From Platerodrilus igneus (Eukaryota > Arthropoda > Insecta > Coleoptera > Lycidae), in contig JARFIW010001324.1 of NCBI GenBank assembly GCA_036346225.1, forward strand, positions 558,001-622,000: DNA of 64,000 nucleotides, written 5' to 3'. The notes under the pieces are model-generated. The model made no database searches, was not told where the DNA came from, and was given only the letters and a program-made list of their open reading frames with translations. Shown one piece after another: positions 38,101 through 50,262 of this stretch (the first letter of the stretch is position 1; each line of letters opens with the position of its first letter). The translations under genes were made by a program, and so were the position numbers.

Positions 38101-38860
38101 TTCCTAGGACTTACAAATTCGGACACGGATCTTTAACATCGAACCCACTTGAAGGTATTAGGCATACACACGTCTTTTGAAAAAAATAAAAATTGTAGAA
38201 ACAGAAAGTGATCCTTAGCCCTATTTAATATTCGTCCTTCATAATTACCGATTCGATTTTTCTAGCTCTACTGGCCTCTTCTCGAAATACTCGAAATTTA
38301 CAGACATCGTCATGTTGCAACACTCGCATTTACCATTCAATAAATACTAGAATGTAATGGTGATCACAGACCATACAAATCGTTTTATTTATACCTATTC
38401 AGATGTATGTATAAATTATTTCAATTGATTAAGTTATGCAGTACAATAATTCATAAACTCAAATTTTAATGATATTATTTAGAAGTCTTATTTACAATGA
38501 CTTTACAAGAAATTCATTGTTAGTATATTGAGTAGAAGACAATTTGCAATAGATATTTATCTTCAAACCGAATATGGTGTCTATTTATAACCACATTGAC
38601 AAATATTTTGTATATGCCTGATCTTAATACCTTATATTTGTAAAATTAATATATCAAATTTAACACTTTATCCTATACAATTATTCTTATATCTTGACAT
38701 AAATTAGAGATATTCTAATAAATACACCCTGTTTTCATATTTATAATCAATATATATGTCATACATGTATCTTTTAATAATTTCTAATACATAAATATCT
38801 TCACAAAATGTGTCAATTAACTTAGAATAAATTTTACAAATGTTTCATGAAATCAACTAT
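38101..38860 (-). mobile_element. LTR-like unit, family B fragment (left flank of LTR element)
   Basis: After a (TA)n tract, the words cttacaaattcgg, ctttaacatcga, cctcttctcgaa and aatttacagac, plus a later tacaaatgttt, run parallel to 46290-46985, and in reverse complement to 15734-16438. It stops at the short TA tract in which the gypsy-like LTR begins, so the LTR element inserted next to or into this older unit. Confidence 0.55.
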
Positions 38861-38867
38861 ATATATA

Positions 38868-41044
38868 TTGCTGATAATCCTTTGAATGGGAATGGTCCTT
38901 TCAACAAAAAATTCTAGTCCCACCGATATGGGCTCATAAACTGCTTAATTCCTGTTTTCGCCTCGGCTGCTCACCAATTTTATAACCTCCTACCATTCAT
39001 AAAAAACATACCTTCCTACCACAAACATCAACGTTAACTCTATTTACATCAATATTCACGAATTCATTAAATTATTCAAATTAAAATTCAGCATAAAATT
39101 TAGTTTATAAAAAGAATTTCAATTAATATTTATTTCATTTTAATGTAGCATCCGATTAAATCTTGTTGGAGCCTACTAATTAATATAACAATATAAGCTG
39201 ACCGGCTGAGTATAAAGGAGCATCTACCACCCTTTACGTTAATTAACCAGGTTCGTCTAATTGACTTCAAAGACATACCCAAATTTTCATCATATTACCG
39301 AACATCAAAACTAAATACCCTTTCTACTTCAACAAGCAAATTTCATCTTAAAATTAAAATTTTATGGTTAGTACAATTTCACTAATGTCCATTTAAAGTA
39401 AATCAATTATAAAGTTATTCAACACACACAAAATGTCAAACAAAATAGTATAATTTACCTGAAGGTTACTGTCCTCGTAGCTTCAAAGTACATCGTCCCT
39501 TTAGTTAATCACACCATTCCAACAGGATTATATTTACGGCTTCTAATTCTCAACGCTTTTAAAATTTTCTCCATCACCATTTATTTAAAGTTGTTTCTGG
39601 GCTTTTCCGGAATTCATCTGTGTATATCTGACCCTTGTTTCGTGGATCCAGACACGTATTTGAACCATTTAATTATTAACACCCCGAAAAATAGCAAATA
39701 ACTTCATACTTCTTTCACCAATATACGCCAAAACTGCCTACTTTTGTGTATACATTTGTCGTTGTAAATTTTGCTAATTGGTACAGTGAAACTAAATTTT
39801 ATTACCTTGTATCTAAGTGCACTGAAGTACATTCATGTTAGCACGTAAATAACAAACTATTTTGGAATCACTAAAATATACGAGCAAAATTTTAAATTAT
39901 TTTATCAAACTAAAATGCACTGTTTAACATCTTCAATCAAGTCGCGGATGTAAGAGCTTTTAACGCATCGAATCGTCAAAAGTCTAAGAGTCTAAGAGAG
40001 CTTGTTTATATTCATCTCGGTATATATAGCAAAAAGCCGGCACGTCGCTTTTGTCCTCAAAACGGGTAATTCTAAAGAATTCTCATTCTATGTTCCCAGT
40101 CTGTCGCTCGCGCATCGATTTTTACGAATTTTCACTCGTCCCATTTAAATCTCAGAAATTTCAAACACGGCACGCAAGCATGTCCGAGAAAACTAATTAA
40201 TTTTGTACAGAAATTGTTGTTTCTACCTCTGATATTTGCATCCTATTTTCAACCAATTGTGACCCTCGTGACGTTGCTTAAATCCCGCCTTTTACTATAT
40301 GTGTCTTTGCTTGACGCATTTTCTCTTCCTTTTCTAACCTTGTTCGTATTGGTGCAAATTGATATTCTTTATTATCGATTATATTTTAGTCCATGTGGAC
40401 TGTTATCTGGGTTTAATAACCCCGTATCGCACATTCTCGTGAATATTAAGCCCCGGTTTCTCCAAGATTCTTTGAAACTATTAATTATCTACAAAATTTA
40501 CGCCGTATGTGATATTTAAACTACGCAGGTGTTCAAAATAATATTAATTCTCAGAGCTTTTTAAATAAACCCTGTTTTGTATTTCGTGCTAAAGCATCTG
40601 ACCGTTTCAATATCCTTAGACTCGACATGTTTATCTACACAAATTAAACTGAAATTGCCTTTTAAAAAACATCCTACTTCTAACTAACACTTCTAGGATT
40701 TGCATTATTGGGTTTTTACAAGTTTCTATAGATATTATCTGTACGTTTTGTTCAATACCGGTTATTTGAAATAGAGTTAATTAAGATAAATTTTGCATGT
40801 AATTTCTCTTGCTTCTTTATTAGGAATATATAAATTACACGCAGAGCTTTTTTTTTAATACTGTTTCTTTTGATATAAAGCGTCTTATAAATAATTTAAA
40901 TTTCTTATTTTTACTGAAACGACCGAGTTTATTTATGCTTCAAGGTTTTAATAAAGCGTATTATTTATTGAAATTCCTTATACACGGTGATTAAAATTAT
41001 TTGATGTGATTATTTAATTTTCTACCCTGGTCTAAATATGAGTA
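38868..41044 (-). repeat. 3' LTR (~2.18 kb)
   Basis: This LTR is near-identical to 44064-46247. Its terminal ~150 bases next to the left flank differ more, mostly by deletions. Elsewhere most differences are single-base length changes in runs. A TATA-like element (ggtatatatagc) lies at about 40018-40029. The minus-strand LTR starts TACTCATATTTAG and ends ...TCAGCA(A). Confidence 0.85.
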
Positions 41045-41960
41045 TTTTCCCCCTATTTGAATACAAATAATCCCACTTATTCGAATTCAAATATAAAGCA
41101 TTTAGACAACCAAAAATATTTAAAAAAATTGCCTATCTTCTCTATCCTTATCTATCTAACTTACCTACTTTGTCTCCAATTCAAAAAATATTTACACCGA
41201 TCCTATATCCCTATCCTATTCCTAACTCTCACCTACTTCTATAAACTGAAATTATCCCTAACTTCATCCTACTCATCCATCTAATCCTATATACATCCTA
41301 TATACCTATCCTATTCCTAACTTTTAACTAATCTTCACTATACTTTACTTCCCCCTACCTAATCCTATATGCCTATCCTATTCTTACTCTATTCCCAACT
41401 CTCCACTAATCTTATATGAAATATCTATACTTAACCTATCTTATTTTCTTCCTACCTTTACTCTTTATTCTCATCCTAAACCTATTCCTAATTATCTCCC
41501 ATATTTATCCTATACCTAGCTTTATTTTCTATAAACACTTACTTCTACTCTTTATATACACCTATGCTATCCCTATCTTATTTAAATCTAACTCCTTCTT
41601 GACCCTCCAAGTCTTTCTTCTCACCATCCTAATACTCTTCATCCTATCTCTCCCCTTCTATATCTATACTTATCATCCCTATTATCTCACATACAATAAA
41701 CTTATCATCCCTATTATCCTGACTTAAATATTACTTCTTCTTCAGTCCCTACACTTGTCTGTTTCTCATTTATTGTTGTTTCCTTTCTGCCGACAAACCA
41801 AACGATACTACTTTAAAATTATCAAATTTTCCTCTACGGAAAATCCTCTGTACCTGCTAGAATGTTGTGTAATGGAATCCGCCAGAATGAATCCTTAAAT
41901 CTACTTGATTAAAACAAACTTGCCATCTTTACTTAATTTCGCCTTCACCTGCTCCTGATA
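41045..41960 (-). other. Low-complexity spacer in place of pol
   Basis: The plus strand is rich in C, T and A with loosely repeated words such as cctatcctattcctaactct and tatatacctatcc. It begins at the 3' LTR with the polypurine-like tract and ends where protease coding sequence starts. Open frames on the plus strand here are hydrophobic by composition and are not called. Nothing resembling reverse transcriptase (no YxDD region) is seen. Confidence 0.6.
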
Positions 41961-41968
41961 TGCTGCTT

Positions 41969-42510
41969 CTACCCCACTACTTCTGCATGTTTTTGTATTA
42001 AAGCTTGAACCTCTACTCTCCTATCCTCTGGACATCTTATTGTGTTGATCTGTTTACCTTCATCATCCTCTACCTCTACTACATTAATATTCAACCCCGT
42101 GTCATCCTCTGTGACTTCATAACTGCCCTTCCATGGCACTACCCTATCCTTAATCCTTATTACCTTCCTTTCCATATCTATCAAAACCCCTAACTTCATC
42201 ATACAGTCAACACCTAAAATGCTCTGAAACTTCAGTCCAGGTACAATTACAAACTCCTGTTCACAGCTAAAACCTCCTATATCTATCCTAAGCACCACAA
42301 CACTATTTACTACAGCAAACTTCTTTTTATTTGAGCTACTAAATGGCTACGTTTATAGGCATAATTCTATCACAAACCTTATCCCTAATTTTGCTGACGA
42401 ATTCCTCCGATATTAAACTCGCCTCTGCCCCTGTATCAAGTAATACTTCTACATTATTTTCAAAAATTTCTAAATTAATAATTGGCAAACATAATTTTTC
42501 TACAGTTTCT
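41969..42510 (-). pseudogene. Retropepsin domain of the LTR element
   Basis: The minus strand near 42420-42470 reads VLLDTGAEASLISEEF. The D-T-G-A is the aspartic-protease active site of LTR retroelements. About 70 bases further on the frame shifts by one near 42345, and the second part (GGFSCEQEFVIVPGL, SILGVDCMMKLGVLID, WKGSYEV) continues in another frame to a stop at 41969-41971. ILG.D...K.G..ID corresponds to the usual flap-distal I-L-G-x-D block. Release of gag products would normally be its role; the frameshift makes it inactive as written, unless that is a sequencing error. Confidence 0.8.
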
Positions 42511-42599
42511 GGCTCTACTTCCTCCTCAATTTTGAAAATTCACGTGGATGTTCATATACATTTACACTGAAATCTAGTGGTCTGTCGCGTTCTAAAAAT

Positions 42600-43900
42600 C
42601 CTGTCTCGTCCTGTTTTCAGTGCTTGGTCCTGGTTGTCCTTCTACAACCTGTGCGTACGTCCTCCTCGTGTTAATATCCGTGTCCCTGTCTCTATTCGGC
42701 GTGCTGGTCACAGTCCTGTTTACCTCCGGTAAACTGTTCTGTCGCTGTAACTAGGTCTTGGCGTCGGTCCCCTAGTCGCACTATTGCTTCTGTATTCCTG
42801 TCCTCGTCGTTCCCAATTCGGTCGAAAATTTCTGTTGTAGTCAGGCCGTCTCGGATAATTCGGTGTCCTGTTGTCAAACCTAACTGTGTTAACGTTTCGT
42901 TCTCGTATCTCTCTTGTCCGTCCAACACATACATCGTCATATCTCTGTAAGTATTCCAAAACGTCTCCCGTTCTGTGATGTTTTGTAAGGCCACGTGTTG
43001 TCTAATTTCCAGTTCAAAATGTCGTGATAGGTACTTGATTATCTGTCTGTCCGTCAATGGTGGATTCAGTTGTTTGGCCACACTGTATTTGCGGATGGCA
43101 TATTGCTCCTAGAATCCTGCAAACTCTCCCTTAAATTTTCCTGTAATCAAGTCGTCCCTAATCTGATCCTGTTTGTGATCACTCCAGTAATGTTGTAAAA
43201 TTTGTTTTCAAAGTCCTGATACGTGTCTATGTCCTGTCCTACTAAATTGTACCATGCTCTCGCATTGTCCTTTAATAAAGCCTTTATCGTATTTAGTTTA
43301 GCTGTTCGTCAAATAAATTTCCCACTAGATTTCTTACACTATTAATAAAAATTTGTGGATTTACCCTGTTATCGCCATAAAACTTCATGTGTTGGTCCAA
43401 TGATACTCCACCTGTAGAAAATCTGGGACCATCCCCGTTAAATTTGACATGTTGTATTTGATACTACTAACTTCGCGTTCTACCCTGCCTAACTGATCCC
43501 TACATGAGTCGTCACTTCAGTCATTTTTACATTAATCTCTTCTTCACAAAAATGCGTACTTCGGACCTTAAATGTCCCATTTCCTGTCGAAGACCTGTAA
43601 TATCATGCTCATTTTTTTCAACCTCCCCATTTTACGGTAAGACTATTTTTAAATTCTGTAAATTCTTTCGTATTTTGTTCAATTTTCCCGCTTATCTGCT
43701 CTAATTTTGGTTGGACTCTCCTCGCTCTATTAGATTCTTCCTAGCTAATCGCATTTCCTCAAACATTCTCATCATTAACTCATTTCCTTGATCCCTGATT
43801 CCGTCCTCGACTGATCTCTACTGCCTCCAGCTTCTTCCATTTTCGAATTTTTCCCACACAATGCACTATCGTCACTTCCAATTTCCACTCCTTGACTCCT
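42600..43900 (-). pseudogene. Gag-like region of the LTR element
   Basis: Upstream of the protease on the minus strand are protein-like stretches in alternating frames: LTDRQIIKYLSRHFELEIRQ (about 43050) is in one frame and an Arg/Asn/Tyr-rich basic stretch (NYPRRPDYNRNFRPNW, about 42820-42875) in another. A helical, charged segment followed by a basic tail just ahead of a retropepsin is the expected organisation of a Ty3/gypsy gag capsid and nucleocapsid region. No CCHC zinc knuckle could be read. At least one frameshift lies around 42900-42960, and more lie upstream of 43081. Confidence 0.65.
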
Positions 43901-44029
43901 TAACAACTCTTTTCTCTGCATACGTTCTAATCACTCACACACACTCTAAAATACTCCTAAATTTATACACACACAGAAACTCTCTCTCAGATCGCCAGTT
44001 TCCTGGAATAAAATAACAAAATTTTATTT

Positions 44030-44063
44030 GGAACTCGAGCCCTCACGTTGTGGTCGCCAAAAT
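44030..44063 (-). promoter_or_regulatory. Putative primer-binding site
   Basis: Directly inside the 5' LTR end the minus strand reads ...cacagcaa-attt and then TGGCGACCACAACG, about three to four bases from the LTR. TGG followed by a sequence complementary to a tRNA acceptor/T arm is the normal plan. TGGCGACC resembles sites said to use tRNA-Arg in the mdg1/412 group, but the exact tRNA is not established here. Confidence 0.55.
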
Positions 44064-46247
44064 TTGCTGTGATATACTCCTTTGAATGCGGGAACTGGGT
44101 CCTTTCAACAAAAAAATTCTAGTCCCACCGATTGGGCGTCATAAACTGCTGTGATCCTGTTTTCGCCTCGGCTGCTCACCTAATTTTATAAACCTCCTCA
44201 TTCATAAAAAAACAAACACATTCCTACCACAAACATCAACGTTAACTCTATTTACATCAATATTCAGAATACATTAAATTTTCAAATTAAATTTCAGCAT
44301 AAAATTTAGTTTTAAAAGAATTTCAAGATTAATTTTATTATCATTTTAATGTGCATCCAGAATTAAAGTCCTTGTTGGATGCCTACTAATTAATATAACA
44401 ATATAAGCAGACCGGAGTCTGAGTATAAAGGAGCATCTACCACCCCTTTACGTTAATTAACCAGGTTCGTCTAATTGAGCTCAAAGACATACCCAAATTT
44501 TCATCATATTACCGAACATCAAAACTAAATACCCTTTCTACTTCAACAAGCAAATTTCATCTTAAAATTAAAATTTTATGGTTAGTACAATTTCACTAAT
44601 GTCCATTTAAAGTAAATCAATTATAAAGTTATTCAACACACACAAAATGTCAAACAAAATAGTATAATTTACCTGAAGGTTACTGTCCTCGTAGCTTCAA
44701 AGTACATCGTCCCTTTAGTTAATCACACCATTCCAACAGGATTATATTTACGGCTTCTAATTCTCAACGCTTTTAAAATTTTCTCCATCACCATTTATTT
44801 AAAGTTGTTTCTGGGCTTTTCCGGAACTCATCTATGTATATCTGACCCTTGTTTCGTGGATCCAGACACGTATTTGAACCATTTAATTATTAACACCCCG
44901 AAAAATAGCAAATAACTTCATACTTTTTCACCAATATACGCCAAAACTGCCTACTTTTGTGTATACATTTGTCGTTGTAAATTTTGCTAATTGGTACAGT
45001 GAAACTAAATTTTATTACCTTGTATCTAAGTGCACTGAAGTACATTCATGTTAGCACGTAAATAACAAACTATTTTGAATCACTAAAATATACGAGCAAA
45101 ATTTTAATTATTTTATCAAACTAAAATGCACTGTTTAACATCTTCAATCAAGTCGCGGATGTAAGAGCTTTTAACGCATCGAATCGTCAAAAGTCTAAGA
45201 GTCTAAGAGAGCTTGTTTATATTCATCTCGGTATATATAGCAAAAGCCGGCACGTCGCTTTTGTCCTCAAAACGGGTAATTCTAAAGAATTCTCATTCTA
45301 TGTTCCCAGTCTGTCGCTCGCGCGTCGATTTTACGAATTTTCACTCGTCCCATTTAAATCTCAGAAATTTCAACTTACGGCACGCAAGCATGTCCGAGAA
45401 AAACTAATTAATTTTGTACAGAAATTGTTGTTTCGACCTCTGATATTTGCATCCTATTTTCAACCAATTGTGACCCTCGTGACGTTGCTTAAATCCCGCC
45501 TTTTACTATATGTGTCTTTGCTTGACGCATTTTCTTTCCTTTTCTAACCTGTTCGTATTGGTGCAAATTGATATTCTTTATTATCGATTATATTTTAGTC
45601 CATGTGGACTGTTATCTGGGTTTAATAACCCCGTATCGCACATTCTCGTGAATATTAAGCCCCGGTTTCTCCAAGATTCTTTGAAACTATTAATTATCTA
45701 CAAAATTTACGCCGTATGTGATATTTAAACTACGCAGGTGTTCAAAATAATATTAATTCTCAGAGCTTTTAAATAAACCCTGTTTTGTATTTCGTGCTAA
45801 AGCATCTGACCGTTTCCAATATCCTTAGACTCGACATGTTTATCTACACAAATTAAACTGAAATTGCCTTTTAAAAACATCCTACTTCTAACTAACACTT
45901 CTAGGATTTGCATTATTGGGTTTTACAAGTTTTATAGATATTATCTGTACGTTTTGTTCAATACCGGTTATTTAAAATAGAGTTAATTAAGATAAATTTT
46001 GCATGTAATTTCTCTTGCTTCTTTATTAGAATATATAAATTACACGCAGAGCTTTTTTTAATACTGTTTCTTTTGATATAAAGCGTCTTATAAATAATTT
46101 AAATTTCTTATTTTTACTGAAACGACCGAGTTTATTTATGCTTCAAGGTTTTAATAAAGCGTATTATTTATTGAAATTCCTTATACACGGTGATTAAAAT
46201 TATTTGATGTGATTATTTAATTTTCTACCCTGGTCTAAATATGAGTA
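44064..46247 (-). repeat. 5' LTR (~2.18 kb)
   Basis: This is the partner of 38868-41044. Its minus-strand end (at 44064) keeps the longer version, ATATCACAGCA(A), next to the primer-binding-like site. Its start (at 46247) abuts a (TA)n tract. A TATA-like element lies at about 45230-45241. Confidence 0.85.
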
Positions 46248-46282
46248 ATATATATATATATATATATATAATATATATATAT

Positions 46283-48576
46283 TGCCGTAGAGCTTACAAA
46301 AATTCGGGAACGAAGCTTTAACATCGAGTCACAGCTGGGTCAACATACAAGTTTTCAAAAAAAATAAAAATTTAAAAAAGAAATTCCTTACCCTTTTATT
46401 TCGCCTTCAAATTCCTTCGATTTTCTTGGCTAGCTCAGCTGTGCCTCTTCTCGAATACCTAAATTTACAGACATATCTCTTTCACACTCGCACACCATTC
46501 AATAAAACTACCAATTAATATCACAACCATACAACCTTTTATTTATACCTATTAACAGATAAATTATATTTACATGTGTTAAAACAGTTTGATACAATAA
46601 TTATAAACTCAAAATATGATATGGTTTAAAGTCCTTGATTTACTAATGACTTTTAAACAAATTCATTGAGATATGAGTAGAAGGGTCCCACATGTTGCCC
46701 TAAATTGACTTCACACCGGAGTATGGTAAGCTCATTATAACCCAGCTTATTTTGTATATGCCTTCTATACCTTGCATGAATTAAAATCAAAATTTACACA
46801 CCCGTTTACCCTTTACAATTCAATTTTTATCCTTACTAAATTGTAGATATTCTAAATACACCCTTTTTCAGTATTTAACATCAATATAATGTCCAGTACA
46901 TGTATCTTTTCCACAAATTTCTACAACTATAAATATGCCACCAAAAAAGGTCAACCACACAGCACAAAATTTCACAAATGTTTAAAAGCAACAGAAATTT
47001 CAAATAAATTACCTGGAGAATTCTTCAGGCTTCCTTCCCGTCGGAGATGAGTGCCAGAACACCCCTCTTAATGTCTCTATTTCCTGTGCTGCTCAGCGGA
47101 TCCCCAGGCCTCTATCATCTGCTACCTTTGTAAGCTATGCGTCTCGTCTCACAATACCATTCCATATATCATGCTTATAAACTCGATTACTTGTGGTGCT
47201 TACCCCCATATAACAAGCTTCCATTTAATGATTTTTGTGTTTGTAGTAGCGGGAACTTTATTAATTTAAAACGCACTATTCGTACTTCACGTCAATAATT
47301 AGAGGTCCGCTACTATTGTTTCATAAATACTCCCTGTATGTTTGTTGTGGTTTGTTTAGTATTCTTCTTAATCTTCTTTGGGGATTAAACCACTAAACGT
47401 CAAACTTGAAGTTTTTATTATTTTGAAAACGATCCTAGGTTATGGATCGAAACGTTAATAAAGATAATTTTAAAAACTATGAGTGGTTTAATCCCCAAAG
47501 AAGATTAAGAAGAATATTGTTTCATACTTGCAACCACTATATTCACATACACTCACAGAAAGCTTTACTGTTATGGTGGTCGGAATCGACATTCAGCACT
47601 TTATTGAAGTAAAGGAACATAAAAAACAAGAGAACGGTAATAACCTAGGTTGGGTATTTATAGTCTCCCCTAGTGGACGCGCTTCCTAAAAGCTTATTTT
47701 CAAACGAATTCTACAAATTTTGAATATAACCGACGGTTAATTTTGCAAATTTCTCCGGCCGTGCTTGTTGTATACTTCGAATTCGCTTACAACCTTCGCG
47801 TGTGCATTCGTTTCTAACATTTGATTTTCGACCAATGACAGAGTTTTCTGTCGTCACCCAAACTCCTCCTGAACGCTATGCATCTCCTTTCTACGCATGT
47901 TTTATACATGTTTGCTGTCTTGTTCAAAGTCCCACTTGAGTTACAGAAAATCAATATTGATGACATCCTATCTCAACTCCACGTGTATATGATACGTGCA
48001 TTTTCAATTCTTTGCTCGCTTTATATCTGTCTCTATCTGTTGTATATAACCGAGTGTGCATTTCCCTCGCTCCTTAAGATGTTTGTTACCCTAGTTGTTT
48101 ATACCAAACTGACGGTTAGAAATATTTTCTATGAAAACCTATCTTAACATACGCTCGACTTCTTTGAATGTAGCCTTTTAAAACGCAGGTGTTTCTGTTA
48201 ATTATCGACCGTTTTGAACATAACAATTCCTAGACTTCTACTTCTTGTATCTGATAAAACTGACGTAGGCTTTTACAACGAATACATTTGCCTTGGAAAT
48301 ATTGATTTTCTTACACAGCACGTTCTGTTTTGCTCATATGTGTTGAATTAAAATAACTTATGGTTAATTATGCGTATCCTTGAACTTCTATATGCTTTAA
48401 CGCTTTCTTCCTTCACGTAATTTTAACATTCCAATTATTAATTATCAAATTACGTTAATACTCGTTCGTTTTCACTAAATAAATTAAATTAATTTGGCGC
48501 GTAAAATCTTTGCTTTGTTCTAAATACAGGGTTGTTAAAATTTTATTGTTTGACACTGATTTACCCCTTTGAATTC

Positions 48577-48582
<6 letters not shown>
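46283..48582 (-). mobile_element. LTR-like unit, family B copy 2, with nested foldback
   Basis: This unit is bounded by (TA)n tracts, with ATAT at 46279-46282 and 48583-48586. On the minus strand it begins TGTTGTGAATTCAAAGG, like family B copy 1 (TGTTATGGATTCAAAGG), and ends ...CTCTACGGCA. Its left part (46290-46985) parallels 38101-38860. It is about three times longer than copy 1, and the foldback element at 47326-47514 is inserted inside it. No coding frame is recognised. Confidence 0.55.
47326..47514. mobile_element. Short foldback element, internally deleted copy
   Basis: It begins aatactccctgtatgtttgt like the element at 8293, then ttcttcttaatcttctttgg... at 47365, and ends with the inverse (...ccccaaagaagattaagaagaa). 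The interior keeps only part of one arm. A 12-base direct repeat, tattgtttcata, lies at 47314-47325 and 47515-47526, a clear target duplication. The near-perfect duplication shows this insertion is younger than the surrounding family B unit. Confidence 0.88.
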
Positions 48583-48628
<46 letters not shown>

Positions 48629-49019
48629 CGCGATATTAGATTAATCGGAAGTTCTACCGATTTTCAAGGCGGAAGAATGTTTGCGTTGCAGGGATATTTG
48701 GTTAACATCTATGAGCTTGATGGCGGCTTAGTCTTGCCGCGGCGCACTCTTCTAAGCTGCTGTCGGCAGCTCGAGTTTGTTAAATCACGCCGCCTTGAGC
48801 AATAACAAACAGCAATACAAAAAATTTTTTTGAACTTTAAAAAAAGCTAGTTTTGCAATAGTTTTCGTATAAAATTCACTACTAAATTCTGTTTTAGTGC
48901 ATTTGTTGTTGGTGGTTATATTCGAATTTCCTAAGTCAACTGCATACGATTACTACCTAAACTACTAATTACTAATTTTGTACCTGTGTGTTGGAGCAGT
49001 TCACTGCATAGATGAAATG

Positions 49020-49250
49020 GGTCACCTAAAATGTGACCCATGACCCAGTGACCCAAATGAGAATGTGACCCACCACCCAGTGACCCATGACTCAAATTGA
49101 CCCAGTGGCTCAAATTGACCCAGTGACCCACATTGACCCAGTGACCCAAATTGACCCACATTGACCTAGTGACCCAAATTGACCCAGTGACCCAAATTGA
49201 CCCACATTGACCCAGTGACCCAAATTGATCCAGTTACCTAAATTGACCCA
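49020..49250 (+). repeat. Minisatellite with TGACCC direct repeats
   Basis: About 25 copies of TGACCC or close variants occur, mainly in the alternating spacing TGACCC-AAAT-TGACCC-AG, an 18-base unit, with some CACA/CATT variants. Reverse-complemented, the words are GGGTCA, the relaxed nuclear-receptor half-site RGGTCA, with spacers alternating 4 and 2. Open frames here are repeat artefacts. Confidence 0.88.
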
Positions 49251-50073
49251 AATTGATGCAGTCGCAAAAATTTTCTTACTCTCTCAAATTGGCCCTCTGT
49301 GATGTCTTCAATTAGTGGGGAGTTTTATCGAATAACCGATTATGGAATTTCGAAATTTTATTAATAATTTTTAATAAATATGTGCTGTTCTACAAATTAC
49401 AGTTACAAAAAAATTCTCAGAACTATCTGGCAGAAGGAGTAGCTGCTGTCCGAGACAATTTTAATTAGTGTGAGAATGTTTAACAATTAACTATTTTTCT
49501 ATGACAGACGCAATAAAATATAAATTGAATAATCCCGTTTTCTGACATCGAGTTGATACAGGAACATTGTTTTATATAATCTTCATCATTCTTTTAGTTA
49601 ATTAGTCTTATCAAGAAAACTCGGTTTTACGGAGATTTATAAAAGTCAGCACTTATGTATAAGGTTTAAATTACAATTAAGGTGATGTTTATCCATGCTT
49701 AATGATAATGATATACAAATTTCAAAAATAATGGACACTGAAAATAACCGGGTATAGAATATGAACATTTTTGCTACAAATTATTTCAGTTCTTATGTGA
49801 AAGAATACTATTATTTGAACATACAAAATTGTATACGTTTATAACACTGCTTTCTCGCGGCACTTGAAAAACATGTAAAATGCGTTTCATAATATATAAA
49901 AAGCGATGTATTGATTACAAAACGTTTTAGCGTTTGCTTGAAATATGAAACGAATGCTAGCAACTAACGGCACCAATAAGCTTATGCATTTGTGAAAATA
50001 GTTAATAAATTGAGCTGAAAGTATGGGAAAAAGATTTTTATGACTTCAATAATTCAATTTGTTACTGAATCAA
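49251..50073. other. Spacer between opposed minisatellites
   Basis: AT-rich DNA without a recognised gene or repeat. Confidence 0.45.
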
Positions 50074-50262
50074 TTGGGTCAGTTTGGGTCACTGGATCAG
50101 TTTGGGTCACCGGGTCAATTTGGGTCACTGGGTCAATGTGGGTCACTGGGCCAATGTGGGTCACTGGGTCAATTCGGGTCAGTACACGGGACCTACTGAC
50201 CCAATAGCCCAAACAAAAAAGTGACCCACTTGGACCCAGTGACCCAGTTGACCCATGACCCA
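50074..50262 (-). repeat. Opposed minisatellite with GGGTCA direct repeats
   Basis: From 50074 to 50182 the plus strand carries GGGTCA-CT-GGGTCA-ATTT (or ATGT) units, the inverse of the array at 49020. At 50221-50262 a few TGACCC units appear in the other direction. The two arrays therefore face each other across ~820 bases. Confidence 0.88.

Larger units (their letters stand above)
38868..46247 (-). mobile_element. Ty3/gypsy-like LTR element, gag-protease only
   Basis: Two direct LTRs (38868-41044 and 44064-46247) flank ~3.0 kb. On the minus strand the order is 5' LTR, primer-binding-like site, gag region, retropepsin, a low-complexity stretch, polypurine-like tract (agggggaaaa at about 41045-41054) and 3' LTR. 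Reverse transcriptase, RNase H and integrase are entirely missing; the interior ends shortly after the protease, where pol would begin. Both ends lie in (TA)n tracts, compatible with a TATA-type target. The element can at most be non-autonomous, and its frames carry shifts. Confidence 0.82.

Noticed and set aside
40214..40519. 101-codon hydrophobic plus-strand frame, repeated in part at 45510-45728
   Set aside because: It lies within the LTRs, antisense to the element, and the second copy breaks in its first part. The repetition is explained by the LTR pair, not by coding constraint.
41057..41727. Hydrophobic plus-strand frames resembling multi-pass membrane proteins
   Set aside because: They are a product of the C/T/A-rich low-complexity spacer that replaces pol in the LTR element.
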